Shown one piece after another: positions 8,488-16,885 of a stretch of 64,000 nucleotides of DNA; the first letter of the stretch is position 1, and each line of letters starts with the position of its first letter. Under the pieces are notes generated by a model. It was not told the DNA's origin, searched no databases, and was given only the letters and a program-made list of their open reading frames with translations. Position numbers and translations under genes: made by a program. This DNA comes from Umezawaea tangerina. GTDB lineage: Bacteria > Actinomycetota > Actinomycetes > Mycobacteriales > Pseudonocardiaceae. Where the stretch lies: contig NZ_PVTF01000002.1 of NCBI RefSeq assembly GCF_003002815.1, positions 248,001-312,000 of the forward strand, given 5' to 3'.

Positions 8488-8619
8488 GCGCTCTCCTCGG
8501 TGTGGGTGGTGACTCCGAGGTTGGCACCGGATCGTCGTCAATGCAACATTATTTCGAAATTTCTTCCGTCTCGATGTTGCCCACCGGAATTTCGACACTC
8601 TGTGTTATCGTCCCGAGCC
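8488..8619. promoter_or_regulatory. Divergent control region with GntR-type operator candidate
   Basis: An unusually AT-rich patch in this GC-rich window. ATTTCGAAAT (8551-8560) is a perfect palindrome, and its half-site ATTTCG recurs at 8589-8594. GCAACAT (8543-8549) and ATGTTGC (8574-8580) form a wider inverted repeat around it. TGTTAT at 8603-8608 is a plausible -10 box only 12 bp before the GntR start, so that mRNA may be leaderless. Confidence 0.55.
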
Positions 8620-9291
8620 ATGGCCCCCGAAACTGGCACCCGGAGCAACGCTGTGTTCGACCGGCTGCGTGCCGACGTCCTGGGCGGACGGCTCGCGCCG
8701 GGGTCGAAGCTCAAGCTGGCGATGCTCGGAGCCCGCTACGAGGTGAGCCTGTCGGTCGTGCGGGAGGCGTTGAGCAGGCTGGCGGAACAAGGGCTCGTGG
8801 TGGCCCATCCGCAGCGGGGCTTCAGCGTGATGGCGTTGAGCCCGGAGGACCTGACGGACCTGACGAACACGCGGATCGACCTGGAGACGCTGGCGGCGCG
8901 GCGGTCGGTGGAGCACGGCGACCTGGCCTGGGAGACGGCGCTGGTGGCGGCGCACCACACGTTGGCGGGCACCTCGCTGATGGCGGGCGAGGGGGAGGTC
9001 AACGAGGGGTGGATCGACGCGCACCGGGCGTTCCACCACGCGCTGGTGGCCGGGTGCGGGAGCCCGCGGTTGCAGGGGCTCGCCACCGGGTTGAGGGACG
9101 CGGCGGAGCTGTACCGGATCTGGTCCACGTCGTTGACGCACGACACGAAGAGGGACGTGCCCGCCGAGCACGCGCGGCTGCTGGAGCTGGCGATCGCGCG
9201 GGACGCCGACGGGTTGGTGGCGGCGTTGGCGGCGCACATCCAGGGGACCACGGACATGTTGCTGAGGTACGCGGCCGAAGCCGGGCTGTGA
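8620..9291 (+). CDS. GntR-family regulator (FadR/FCD subfamily)
   Basis: A 223-residue repressor-type protein. The N-terminal winged helix (about residues 10-75) includes YEVSLSVVREALSRLAEQGLV, and a helical FCD ligand domain follows. FCD members sense small carboxylic acids and often repress divergent catabolic operons. ATG 8620 is chosen because homology begins there and a -10-like box lies just upstream; no ribosome site is evident, fitting a leaderless transcript. It diverges from the FAH-type gene across a region with an AT-rich palindrome and converges with the second hydroxylase. An aromatic-acid intermediate is the likely effector (inference). Confidence 0.87.
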   Translation: MAPETGTRSNAVFDRLRADVLGGRLAPGSKLKLAMLGARYEVSLSVVREALSRLAEQGLVVAHPQRGFSVMALSPEDLTDLTNTRIDLETLAARRSVEHGDLAWETALVAAHHTLAGTSLMAGEGEVNEGWIDAHRAFHHALVAGCGSPRLQGLATGLRDAAELYRIWSTSLTHDTKRDVPAEHARLLELAIARDADGLVAALAAHIQGTTDMLLRYAAEAGL

Positions 9292-9301
9292 GAAGCCGAC
9301 A

Positions 9302-10951
9302 TCAGCGGTCCTCGGCACGCGCCGCGCGCCGGACGTCCACGCCGCGGACGTGGTCGAGCAACCGCCCCGGATCGGCGACCGGCTCGTCGCCCCGCCACGC
9401 CACGAGGTGGTCGGGGCGGACGAGGAGGTAGCGGGCGCCGAACAGGGCCCGCGCGTCGGGCCTGGCGAGCCGGGTCGTGGTCAGCGGCATCCCGCGCTCC
9501 TCGGCCGCCGAACGCCAGGAGCCCGGCACCGGGGGCGCTCCCACCTCCAGCAACGTGAACCCCGGCCCCAGCCGGTCGTAGAGCGAGACTCCGGGCGCGA
9601 GCCAGAGGTGCGGCAGCCGCATCCCCGGCAGCGCCGACGGCCGGTAGACCGACGTCTCCGACACGGGCGCGGGGCCGTCGTCCGGCACGACGAGCGGCGA
9701 GCCGGGGCTGCCGGTGCCGAGGACGAAGCCCAGCGTGTAGGTCTCCGACGTCTTCGCCGCGCGGATCTCCTCCGCGACCGCGGCACGGGCGGCGTCCCCC
9801 GCGGCCCCGTCCCCGTCGAGGTCGGGCCTGCCGAGCTGCGGCGTCAGCACGGCCATGTTGCGCTCGGCCTCCGCGATCGCCGCGACGGCGACGGGCCTGC
9901 GGTCGGCCTCGTAGGAGTCGAGGATCGCCCCGCCGCCCCACCCGGCGATGTCGGCCGCCAGCTTCCAGCCCAGGTCCACGGCGTCCCCGATGCCGGTGTT
10001 GGCCCCGAACCCGCCCCACGGCGGGTTGAGGTGGGCGGCGTCGCCGAGCAGGAAGCAGCGCCCCTCCCGGTACCGGTCGGCCACCAGCATCCGGGCCGTC
10101 CACGTGTCCTGCCCGCGGATCCGCAGCGGGACGTCGTCGCCGACCACCGCGCGCAGCGCCCGTTCGGTCCAGTCCGCGTCGTCGGGTGCGTCCAGGAGGA
10201 TCGCCCACCAGGCGTCACGGGTGTCCAGCCGTCCCAGCAGTCCGCTCGCCGTCGCGCCGAGCACCCAGTACTGCACCGCGCGCCCCAGCCCGTGCCGGTC
10301 CCCCAGGCCGGGCGCGTCGAAGACGACCTGGAGGTTCGTGATCTCGTGGCTGCGGCCGGCCAGGCCGATGCCCAGGGCGCGGCGGACGGTGCTGCCCGCC
10401 CCGTCCGCCGCGGCCAGGTACCTCCCGCGGATCCGCGAGGTGGTGCCGTCCGGCTCCTCGATCGTCGCCACGACCGAGGTGCCGTCCTGCTCCGCGGAAC
10501 GCAGGCGGGAGCCGAACCTCGCGCGGACGGTCGGACGGGTCGACAGCGCGGTCCGCAACGCGGTCTCGAGGCTGTACTGGGCCGTCCACTGGGCCGGTTC
10601 GGGGAACTCCGAGCTCGGGACGTCGGACAGGGCGAACACACCGTCGAAGACCTCGATCCGGCGCCCGGCCAGACCGGTGCAGAACACGACCGAGTCCGAC
10701 CAGCCGAACGGCAGCCCGGAGGCGGCGCGGACCGCGTCGGCCACGCCGAGCCTGCGGAAGTGCTCCATCGAGCGCGGGTTGACCTGCTTGCACCTGGGGG
10801 TCGAGGTGTCGGGTTCGAGTCGCGGCTCGACCAGGACGACGTCCACACCGCGGCTGCCGAGCTCGTGGGCCAGGGTCAGGCCGACCGGACCACCTCCCAC
10901 GACGACGACGTCGGTCTCCACCAGCGCGTCGGTCGTGCGGGAGGTCGTCAT
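9302..10951 (-). CDS. FAD-dependent monooxygenase (phenol hydroxylase type)
   Basis: A 549-residue flavoprotein hydroxylase of the PheA/TfdB-MhpA superfamily. It has VVVGGGPVGLTLAHELG at the N-terminus, AADGAGSTVRRALG in the middle, and GDAAHLNPPWGGFGANTGIGDAVDLGWKL as FAD-binding signature (residues spread over 29 positions). The C-terminal thioredoxin-like part ends in RYLLVRPDHLVAWRG, typical of phenol hydroxylases. ATG 10951 is chosen by homology; the open frame beyond it runs into IclR sequence and is spurious. It converges with the GntR gene (10-bp gap) and diverges from the IclR gene, its probable regulator. It is a second ring-hydroxylation step or an alternative substrate entry; substrate unknown. 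Confidence 0.9.
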   Translation of the reverse strand: MTTSRTTDALVETDVVVVGGGPVGLTLAHELGSRGVDVVLVEPRLEPDTSTPRCKQVNPRSMEHFRRLGVADAVRAASGLPFGWSDSVVFCTGLAGRRIEVFDGVFALSDVPSSEFPEPAQWTAQYSLETALRTALSTRPTVRARFGSRLRSAEQDGTSVVATIEEPDGTTSRIRGRYLAAADGAGSTVRRALGIGLAGRSHEITNLQVVFDAPGLGDRHGLGRAVQYWVLGATASGLLGRLDTRDAWWAILLDAPDDADWTERALRAVVGDDVPLRIRGQDTWTARMLVADRYREGRCFLLGDAAHLNPPWGGFGANTGIGDAVDLGWKLAADIAGWGGGAILDSYEADRRPVAVAAIAEAERNMAVLTPQLGRPDLDGDGAAGDAARAAVAEEIRAAKTSETYTLGFVLGTGSPGSPLVVPDDGPAPVSETSVYRPSALPGMRLPHLWLAPGVSLYDRLGPGFTLLEVGAPPVPGSWRSAAEERGMPLTTTRLARPDARALFGARYLLVRPDHLVAWRGDEPVADPGRLLDHVRGVDVRRAARAEDR

Positions 10952-11041
10952 GGCGGCGAGTCTGGTCGGGCGGACGGCGGGCCCACAGCCGCGTTCCACC
11001 CAATGAACCGGCATCCTGGTCCCAGGTTCGAGGAACAGGTG
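10952..11041. promoter_or_regulatory. Divergent control region of monooxygenase and IclR genes
   Basis: It contains paired GTTC/GAAC half-sites, at 10993-10996 with 11005-11008 and at 11026-11029 with 11033-11036. A CCTGG-TC-CCAGG repeat lies at 11015-11026. These are candidates for IclR binding; no clear -35/-10 pair stands out. Confidence 0.4.
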
Positions 11042-11866
11042 GTGCGCATGCCCGAGGATCCGCCCGCCCCGCGCGGCCGGAAGCCCGCTCGCGGCGAACC
11101 GGTCGTGGACCGGGCGCTGCGCCTGCTGGCCGCGTTCCGGGAGAAGGGCGACGCGCTGTCGCTGGGCAGGCTGAGCGAGCGGGCCGGACTGCCGAAGGCG
11201 ACGACGCTGAGGCTGGCCCGGCGGCTGGCGGAGTGGGGCGCGCTCGAACGCACCGACGACGGCGACTTCGTGATCGGCCTGCGGCTGCTGGAGGTCGCGT
11301 CCCTGTCCCCGCGCGGGCACGGGCTGCGGGAGGCGGTCCTCCCGTTCATGGAGGACCTCCACCACGCGACCGGGCAGCACGTGCTGCTCGCGGTCCGCGA
11401 GGACCGGGAGGCCGTCCTCGTCGAACGGCTGTCCGCGCACCGGGCGGGCACCGTGCTGTACCGGGTCGGCGGCCGGATCCCGTTGCACGCCACCGGTGTC
11501 GGCCTGGTCCTGCTCGCGCACGCGCCCGCGGACCTCCAGGAGGCCGTGCTGGACGGGGAGCTGTCCCTGCCCGACGAACCGCAGGACCTCACCGCCGACG
11601 AGCTCCGCCGGACGCTCGCGCGGGTGCGGCGGGACGGTGTCGCGGTGGCGTCCCTGCGCAGACCGGAGGCCATGTCGTCGGTCGCGGCGCCGATCCACGA
11701 CAGCAGGCGGGCGGTGGTCGCCGCGCTGTCGGTGGTGGCACCGACGGCGTCGGTGCGCGCCGCCGCCCTGGCGCCCGCCGTCGTCGCCGTCGCGCGGGCC
11801 GCGTCGCGCGCCCTCCAGCGCGACGGCGCGCGGACCGGACCGAGCCCTGACCGTTTCGATGGATGA
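11042..11866 (+). CDS. IclR-family transcriptional regulator
   Basis: A 274-residue IclR-type regulator. The N-terminal winged helix contains LSERAGLPKATTLRLARRLAEWG (about residues 40-62), and the effector domain ends in the VAAPIHDSRRAVVAALSVV signature. GTG 11042 has GAGGA seven bases upstream; ATG 11048 two codons later is the alternative. It is divergent from the FAD monooxygenase and followed by an alpha/beta hydrolase on the same strand (79-bp gap). IclR members commonly control aromatic acid degradation, so these two neighbours are the likely targets. Confidence 0.87.
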   Translation: MRMPEDPPAPRGRKPARGEPVVDRALRLLAAFREKGDALSLGRLSERAGLPKATTLRLARRLAEWGALERTDDGDFVIGLRLLEVASLSPRGHGLREAVLPFMEDLHHATGQHVLLAVREDREAVLVERLSAHRAGTVLYRVGGRIPLHATGVGLVLLAHAPADLQEAVLDGELSLPDEPQDLTADELRRTLARVRRDGVAVASLRRPEAMSSVAAPIHDSRRAVVAALSVVAPTASVRAAALAPAVVAVARAASRALQRDGARTGPSPDRFDG

Positions 11867-11945
11867 AATCCCGGTGGGACGCCCTCGACCGCGCGCGCCA
11901 GACTCCGGTGCCGCGACACCCGTCCGCCTCCGGAAAGGGACGACA

Positions 11946-12920
11946 ATGGGAATCCTCGAAGCCGAGGACAGGGCCGACACCTTCGTCCCGCACGCGTTCA
12001 CCGAGCGGACCGCCGACCTCGGCGAGATCCGGATGAACCACGTCGTGGTGGGTGACGCGAGCCTGCCCGCCCTGCTCCTCATCCCCGGCCAGACCGAGTC
12101 CTGGTGGGGCTACGAACAGGCGATCCCGCTGCTGGCCGAGCACTTCCAGGTCCACGCCGTGGACCTGCGCGGCCAGGGCCGCTCGACGTGGACGCCCGGC
12201 CGGTACACCCTCGACACCCTCGGCAACGACCTCGTGCGCTTCATCGACCTCGTCATCGGGCGCCCGACGTACGTGAGCGGACTGTCGTCGGGCGGTGTGC
12301 TGTCCGCCTGGCTGTCGGCCTACGCGAAACCCGGACAGGTCCGCGCGGCCGTCTACGAGGACCCGCCGCTGTTCTCGTCGCAGGTCGACCCCGCCCACGG
12401 CCAGTCCATCCGGCAGGGCATGGGCCCGTTCTTCGCCCTGCTGCACAAGTGGTTGGGCGACCAGTGGTCGATCGGCGACTGGGCGGGCGCCTCGCGGGCG
12501 ATGCCCGCGGAGCTCCCCCCGGTCCTGCTGCGAGCGATCGCCACGATGTTCGGCGACGGCGAGGACGCCGACCTCGCCAAGCCGCCGCAGAACCTCCGCG
12601 AGTACGACCCGGAGTGGGCCCGCGCGTTCGTCTCCGGCACGGTCACCGTCGGCTGCGACCACGCGACCATGCTGTCGGCCGTCAAGGTGCCGGTGCTGTT
12701 CACCCACCACTTCCGCCAGGTCGATGACGAGACCGGCCACCTGCTCGGCGCGATCTCCGACCTCCAGGCCGGACGCGTCCGCGCCCTCGTCGAGGCGGCG
12801 GGGCAGCCCTTCACCTACCTGTCGTTCCCCGGCATGCCGCACGCGATGCACGACGCCGACCCCGAGCTCTTCGCGCGCACCGTGGTCGAGTGGGTCGGCG
12901 GTCTGCCCGACGAGTCGTAG
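11946..12920 (+). CDS. Alpha/beta hydrolase
   Basis: A 324-residue alpha/beta-hydrolase-fold protein. The oxyanion-hole region is LLLIPGQTESWWGYE, the nucleophile elbow is GLSSGG (catalytic Ser) and a late GMPHAMHD supplies the likely catalytic His. There is no signal peptide, so it acts in the cytoplasm. GGAAAGGGA precedes ATG 11946. Given the IclR gene and the divergent ring hydroxylase, it may hydrolyse an ester or a meta-fission product, but the large lid region (about residues 130-230) does not match a named family I recognise. It converges with the sugar isomerase-like gene. Confidence 0.85.
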   Translation: MGILEAEDRADTFVPHAFTERTADLGEIRMNHVVVGDASLPALLLIPGQTESWWGYEQAIPLLAEHFQVHAVDLRGQGRSTWTPGRYTLDTLGNDLVRFIDLVIGRPTYVSGLSSGGVLSAWLSAYAKPGQVRAAVYEDPPLFSSQVDPAHGQSIRQGMGPFFALLHKWLGDQWSIGDWAGASRAMPAELPPVLLRAIATMFGDGEDADLAKPPQNLREYDPEWARAFVSGTVTVGCDHATMLSAVKVPVLFTHHFRQVDDETGHLLGAISDLQAGRVRALVEAAGQPFTYLSFPGMPHAMHDADPELFARTVVEWVGGLPDES

Positions 12921-12933
12921 GAACCGACCGGCC

Positions 12934-13743
12934 TCACAGCAGCACGTGCTCGGCGAACCGGCGCACGACCGTCGCCAGCACGGTGTCGGGGTCCTCCCGC
13001 CACAGGTCGGCGTTGAAGATCTCGACCTCGACGGCGCCGGTGTACCCGGCCTTGGCGACGAGGTCCGCGATGTGGTGGAAGTCGATGTGGCCGTCGCCCA
13101 TCACGCCGCGGGCCAGCAGCGCGTCGGCGGGCAGCGGGGTGATCCAGTCGCAGACCTGGAACGAGGCGATGCGGTCGGCGGCCCTGGCGATCTGGGTCTC
13201 CAGGTCGGGGTCCCACCAGACGTGGAAGGTGTCGACCACGACGCCGACCGCGGCCGGGTCGTGCTCCTCGGCGAGGTCGAGCGCCTGGGAGAGGGTGGAC
13301 AGGACGCCGCGGTCGGCGCAGTAGAGCGGGTTCATGGGTTCGAGTGCGAGGCGGACCCCGTGGTCCGCGGCGCACGGCACCAGGTCCGCCAGGACGTCGG
13401 CGACCCTCGCGCGCGCGGCGGGGAGGTCGCGGCTGCCAGGGGGCAGGCCGCCCACGACCAGGACGAGGCAGTCGGCACCGAGGGCGGCGGTCTCCTCGAT
13501 GGCCCGGCGGTTCTCGACCAGCACGGCCGTGCGGTCGGGGGCGGTGAAGAACCCGCCGCGGCACAGCGAGGAGACGTGCAGGCCCGCGTCGGCGATGAGG
13601 GCCGCACCCGCCTGCACGCCGTGGTCGTGCAGGGGTTCGCGCCAGACGCCGATGGAGGTGATGCCCGCGCGGACGCAGGCCGAGACGGCTTCGGCGAGGG
13701 TGCTGCCGTTGATGGTCTTCTGGTTGAGCGACAGCGTGTTCAC
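12934..13743 (-). CDS. Sugar phosphate isomerase/epimerase (AP endonuclease 2-type TIM barrel)
   Basis: A 269-residue TIM-barrel protein of the xylose isomerase-like/AP2Ec superfamily. The strand-end motifs ALEPMNPLY, VVDTFHVWWDP and the late VEVEIFN provide metal-binding Glu/Asp/His positions. The GTG start at 13743 overlaps the DUF993 stop (GTGA), so translation is probably coupled. Such enzymes isomerise or epimerise keto-sugars or inositol derivatives. It is last in the Gfo/Idh-DUF993-isomerase operon and probably acts on the oxidised sugar that dehydrogenase makes. Substrate unknown. Confidence 0.85.
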   Translation of the reverse strand: MNTLSLNQKTINGSTLAEAVSACVRAGITSIGVWREPLHDHGVQAGAALIADAGLHVSSLCRGGFFTAPDRTAVLVENRRAIEETAALGADCLVLVVGGLPPGSRDLPAARARVADVLADLVPCAADHGVRLALEPMNPLYCADRGVLSTLSQALDLAEEHDPAAVGVVVDTFHVWWDPDLETQIARAADRIASFQVCDWITPLPADALLARGVMGDGHIDFHHIADLVAKAGYTGAVEVEIFNADLWREDPDTVLATVVRRFAEHVLL

Positions 13744-14888
13744 CGGGCGACTCCGTACACGTCCAGCAGGGTCGAGACGCGGTGGGCGGCCAGGTCCGGG
13801 TCCGGCAGGAGGCCCGCGGCGTCGGCGAGGACGTAGGTCTTGACGAGGTGGGGCAGGGCGCGGGCGCTCTGCAGGCCGGCGACCATGGAGAAGCCGGGCT
13901 GGAGGCCGGAGAGCCAGGACACGAAGGCGATGCCGGTCTTGTAGTAGTAGGTCGGCGGCCCGAAGACGTGGCGGGCCAACGGGAGCGTGGGCGCGAAGGC
14001 GGCGTCGTAAGCCGCCTCGTCCCCGCGGTCGAGGGCCTGCAGAGCCGCCGAGGCCGCGGGGGCGATGGCGGCGAAGATGCCGAGCAGGGCGTCGCTGTGG
14101 TGGGCGCCGTCGCCCTTGACGAGGTCGGGGTAGGCGAAGTCGTCACCGGTGTAGAGGCGGACACCGGTCGGGAGGTCGGCGCGCAAGGACTTCTCGTGGT
14201 CGGCGTCCAGCAGCGAGACCTTGACGCCGTCGACGCGGTCGGCGTGGTGGTGGACGAGGTCCAGGAACGCGGTCGTGGCCTCGTCGACGTCGGTCGAGCC
14301 CCAGTAGCCCGTGAGGGCCGGGTCGAACACGGGGCCCAGCCAGTGCAGGATCACCGGGGCGTCGGTGCGGGGCAGGATCCGGTCGTAGACGTGCCGGTAG
14401 TCGGCCGGGGTGGTGGCCAGCCGGGCGAGGTCCCTGCTGGCCATGACGATGGCCTGGGCACCCGCGTCCTGCACCACGTCCAGCTGCTCGGTGTAGGCGC
14501 GCACCACGTCGTCGAGCGTCGTGGCGTCGGTGTGGTCGGTGCCCGCGCCCGCGGCGATGCGGGTGCCGAGGTGTGCGGCCTCGGCGGCGCTGCGGCGGAC
14601 GAGCTCACGAGTGGTGGCCCAGTCCAGGCCCATGCCGCGCTGGGCGGTGTCCATCGCCTCGGCCACGCCGAGGCCGTAGGACCAGAGGTGCCTGCGGAAC
14701 GCGAGCGTGCTGTCCCAGTCGACGACGGCGGGGGCTCCGGGGCTGTTGTCCCCCAACGGGTCCGCGACGACGTGGGCGGCGGCGAACGCGACCCGCGAGG
14801 TCGGCGGCCCGGACGGCTTGGCCCACGTCACGGGGTCGCGCGGCACGTGGTCGTAGAAGGTGCCGTCGGCGGCGGGCAGGGTGATCAC
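13740..14888 (-). CDS. DUF993 family TIM-barrel protein
   Basis: A 382-residue protein of the DUF993 family, distantly like dihydrodipicolinate synthase/aldolase barrels. Visible segments include DNSPGAPAVVDWDSTLAFR near the N-terminus, VILHWLGPVFDPAL in the middle and VKVSLLDADHE, whose lysine could be the Schiff-base residue (inference). No biochemical function is established to my knowledge. The GTG start at 14888 overlaps the Gfo/Idh stop and its own end overlaps the isomerase start, so three proteins are made in a coupled series. The company suggests retro-aldol cleavage or hydration in a sugar-acid pathway. Confidence 0.82.
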   Translation of the reverse strand: MITLPAADGTFYDHVPRDPVTWAKPSGPPTSRVAFAAAHVVADPLGDNSPGAPAVVDWDSTLAFRRHLWSYGLGVAEAMDTAQRGMGLDWATTRELVRRSAAEAAHLGTRIAAGAGTDHTDATTLDDVVRAYTEQLDVVQDAGAQAIVMASRDLARLATTPADYRHVYDRILPRTDAPVILHWLGPVFDPALTGYWGSTDVDEATTAFLDLVHHHADRVDGVKVSLLDADHEKSLRADLPTGVRLYTGDDFAYPDLVKGDGAHHSDALLGIFAAIAPAASAALQALDRGDEAAYDAAFAPTLPLARHVFGPPTYYYKTGIAFVSWLSGLQPGFSMVAGLQSARALPHLVKTYVLADAAGLLPDPDLAAHRVSTLLDVYGVAR

Positions 14889-16021
14889 AGCTCGACCCGC
14901 CGGTTCGTGCGGGACGACTCCAGACCCGCCTGGGCGAGCCGGATGCCGCGGACGCCCGCGAGGAAGTCGTAGGGGTGCGGGGCGTCCTCGACGACGTGCA
15001 GGACGAACTGCTCCCACTGGGTCTTGAAACCGTTGTCGAAGTCGGTGTTGTCGGGGACCTCCTGCCACTGCGCGCGGTAGGAACGGGTCTCCTCCAGGTC
15101 CGGGTTCCACACCGGGCGCGGCGTGGCCTCGCGGGGCTGCACGACGCACTTGCGCAGACCCGCCACGGCGCTGCCGCGGGTGCCGTCGACCTGGAACTCC
15201 ACCAGCTCGTCGCGGTGCACGCGGACGCACCACGAGGAGTTGAGCTGCGCGACCACACCGCCCTCCAGCTCGAAGATGGCGTACGCGGCGTCGTCGGCCG
15301 TGGCGTCGTAGGACTCGCCCGCCTCGTCGACCCTGGTCGGGATGTGGGTGGCGGTCTTGGCGATCACCGAGGTCACCGCGCCGAACAGGTTCTCCAGCAC
15401 GTAGTTCCAGTGGCAGAACATGTCCACGGTGATGCCGCCGCCGTCCTCGGCGCGGTAGTTCCAGCTCGGCCGCTGCGCGGGCTGCCAGTCGCCCTCGAAC
15501 ACCCAGTAGCCGAACTCGCCGCGCACGCTGAGCACCCGGCCGAAGAACCCGCTGTCCACCAGGCGCTTGAGCTTGAGCAGGCCGGGCAGGTACAGCTTGT
15601 CGTGCACCACGCCGTTCTTCACGCCCGCCTCGGCGGCGCGACGGGCCAGCGTCAGCGCGCCCTCCACGGACTCCGCGACGGGCTTCTCGGTGTAGACGTG
15701 CCGACCGGCGTCGACGGCCTTCAGGATGGACTTCTCGCGCACGGCGGTGAGCTGCGCGTCGAAGTACAGCGGGCACGAGTCGTCGCCCAGCGCCGCGTCG
15801 AGGTCGGTCGTCCAGCGGGTCAGGCCGTGCCGCCGCGCCATCTCCTCGAGCTTCGCGGCGTCGCGGCCGACCAGCAGCGGCTCCAGCCGGACCCGTGAGC
15901 CGTCGGACAGCTCGACACCCCCCTGCTCCCCGATCGCGAGCACCGAGCGCACCAGGTGCTGCCGGTATCCCATCCTTCCGGTCACGCCGTTCATCACGAC
16001 GCCCAGGGTCCGCGTGGCCAT
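14885..16021 (-). CDS. Gfo/Idh/MocA-family sugar or polyol dehydrogenase
   Basis: A 378-residue NAD(P)-dependent oxidoreductase. The N-terminal Rossmann fold begins LGVVMNGVTGRMGYRQ. The EKPVAES motif holds the conserved lysine of the family (K in EKP), and the C-terminal domain contains GGGITVDMFCHWNYV with the conserved acid/base histidine region. An AGGAGG site precedes ATG 16021. It is first in a three-gene coupled operon and directly downstream of a perfect 16-bp LacI-type palindrome. The family oxidises sugars, inositols or aminosugars at C1-C3; the substrate here is unknown. Confidence 0.87.
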   Translation of the reverse strand: MATRTLGVVMNGVTGRMGYRQHLVRSVLAIGEQGGVELSDGSRVRLEPLLVGRDAAKLEEMARRHGLTRWTTDLDAALGDDSCPLYFDAQLTAVREKSILKAVDAGRHVYTEKPVAESVEGALTLARRAAEAGVKNGVVHDKLYLPGLLKLKRLVDSGFFGRVLSVRGEFGYWVFEGDWQPAQRPSWNYRAEDGGGITVDMFCHWNYVLENLFGAVTSVIAKTATHIPTRVDEAGESYDATADDAAYAIFELEGGVVAQLNSSWCVRVHRDELVEFQVDGTRGSAVAGLRKCVVQPREATPRPVWNPDLEETRSYRAQWQEVPDNTDFDNGFKTQWEQFVLHVVEDAPHPYDFLAGVRGIRLAQAGLESSRTNRRVEL

Positions 16022-16032
16022 TCGTCCTCCTG

Positions 16033-16048
16033 TGGAAAGCGCTTTCCA
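16033..16048. promoter_or_regulatory. Perfect 16-bp LacI-family operator
   Basis: TGGAAAGCGCTTTCCA is fully palindromic with the central CG typical of LacI-family sites. It sits 12 bp upstream of the Gfo/Idh start, so repressor binding would block that operon. Half-site GGAAAGCG resembles the boxes at 20274-20287 and 20384-20397, suggesting one regulator or close relatives. Confidence 0.75.
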
Positions 16049-16071
16049 AATTACCGTACAACACTTGTCCG

Positions 16072-16833
16072 CTAGCCGGTGCGGTACTCCGCGAACCACT
16101 TCGCGGCCGCCCGCAGCGGCGCGTCGACTGGCGGGATGTCCGGGTACCAGGCCTTCTCCCACTCCAACGACACCCAGCCCGACCACCCGCGCAGCACCTC
16201 GCCGCACTCGGCCAGCGGGACCGCGCCCAGACCGGGTACGACCGGCGTGGCGCCGACGGCGTCCTTCACCTGGAAGTAGGCCAGGTACTCCCCCAGCACC
16301 TCCCGCGTCCGCGCGGGCGCCTCGCCGTGCCGCCACGGGTGCAGCGCGTCCCACAGCACCGAGACCAGCTCCGGTGCGCCGAACGGCCGCACGAGCCGCA
16401 CCGCCTCCTCGCCCGTGGGGTGCGAGTCGTGCGTCTCCACCAGCAGCCGCACTCCGGACGAGCGGAGGTCGTCGAGCACCTCGCCGATCCGGTCGCGCGA
16501 CTCCACGTCACCGCCGGGGAACACCCGGACCGACGGCGCGCCGAGCCGGTGGGCCAGGTCGACCAGGGCCCTCAGCTCGGCGACGACGGGCCCGTCCGGT
16601 CCGGGGGCGCAGACCCGCGCGTACCCGGCGAGGCAGGCGATCTCCAGGCCGTGGTCGGCGACCGCCGCGCGCACCTCACTCACCTCGCGCCGGGAAAGTC
16701 CTGTGTGGACCTGCTCGTCCGGGTGCGTCCGGATCTCCAGCCCCGCGCAGCCGTGGTCGGCGGCGAGCCCGGCGGCCCGCCCGATCGGTGTTCCCGGCAT
16801 CCCCAGCGTGCTCACCGCGAACCACCGCACCAC
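16072..16833 (-). CDS. Sugar phosphate isomerase/epimerase (TIM barrel)
   Basis: A 253-residue AP2Ec-type TIM barrel. It has GLEIRTHPDEQ, LLVETHDSH with probable metal ligands, VLWDALHPW, FQVKDA and a terminal VSLEWEKAWYP. This arrangement occurs in hydroxypyruvate isomerase-, IolE- or IolI-like enzymes. The GTG start at 16833 has a GGAGGG ribosome site. It is 50 bp upstream of the Gfo/Idh gene and on the same strand, so it may belong functionally to that group, although the LacI operator sits between them. A strong palindromic terminator separates it from the GH6 cellulase. Confidence 0.82.
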   Translation of the reverse strand: MVRWFAVSTLGMPGTPIGRAAGLAADHGCAGLEIRTHPDEQVHTGLSRREVSEVRAAVADHGLEIACLAGYARVCAPGPDGPVVAELRALVDLAHRLGAPSVRVFPGGDVESRDRIGEVLDDLRSSGVRLLVETHDSHPTGEEAVRLVRPFGAPELVSVLWDALHPWRHGEAPARTREVLGEYLAYFQVKDAVGATPVVPGLGAVPLAECGEVLRGWSGWVSLEWEKAWYPDIPPVDAPLRAAAKWFAEYRTG

Positions 16834-16847
16834 TCGTCCCTCCAGAC

Positions 16848-16879
16848 CGGGTCGGGGTGCCCGCGGGCACCCCGACCCG
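16848..16879. terminator. 32-bp perfect palindrome, rho-independent-like terminator after GH6
   Basis: The halves 16848-16863 and 16864-16879 are exact reverse complements with no spacer, giving a very stable GC stem (GGTGCCCG/CGGGCACC at the centre). It is 7 bp past the GH6 cellulase stop and 15 bp before the isomerase start. There is no T-run, as is common in actinomycetes. Confidence 0.7.
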
Positions 16880-16885
16880 TGCCGA

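Noticed and set aside
13740-16064. A 774-codon frame apparently joining the DUF993 protein to upstream sequence
   Set aside because: The upstream portion is out-of-frame Gfo/Idh sequence; DUF993 homology begins at GTG 14888.
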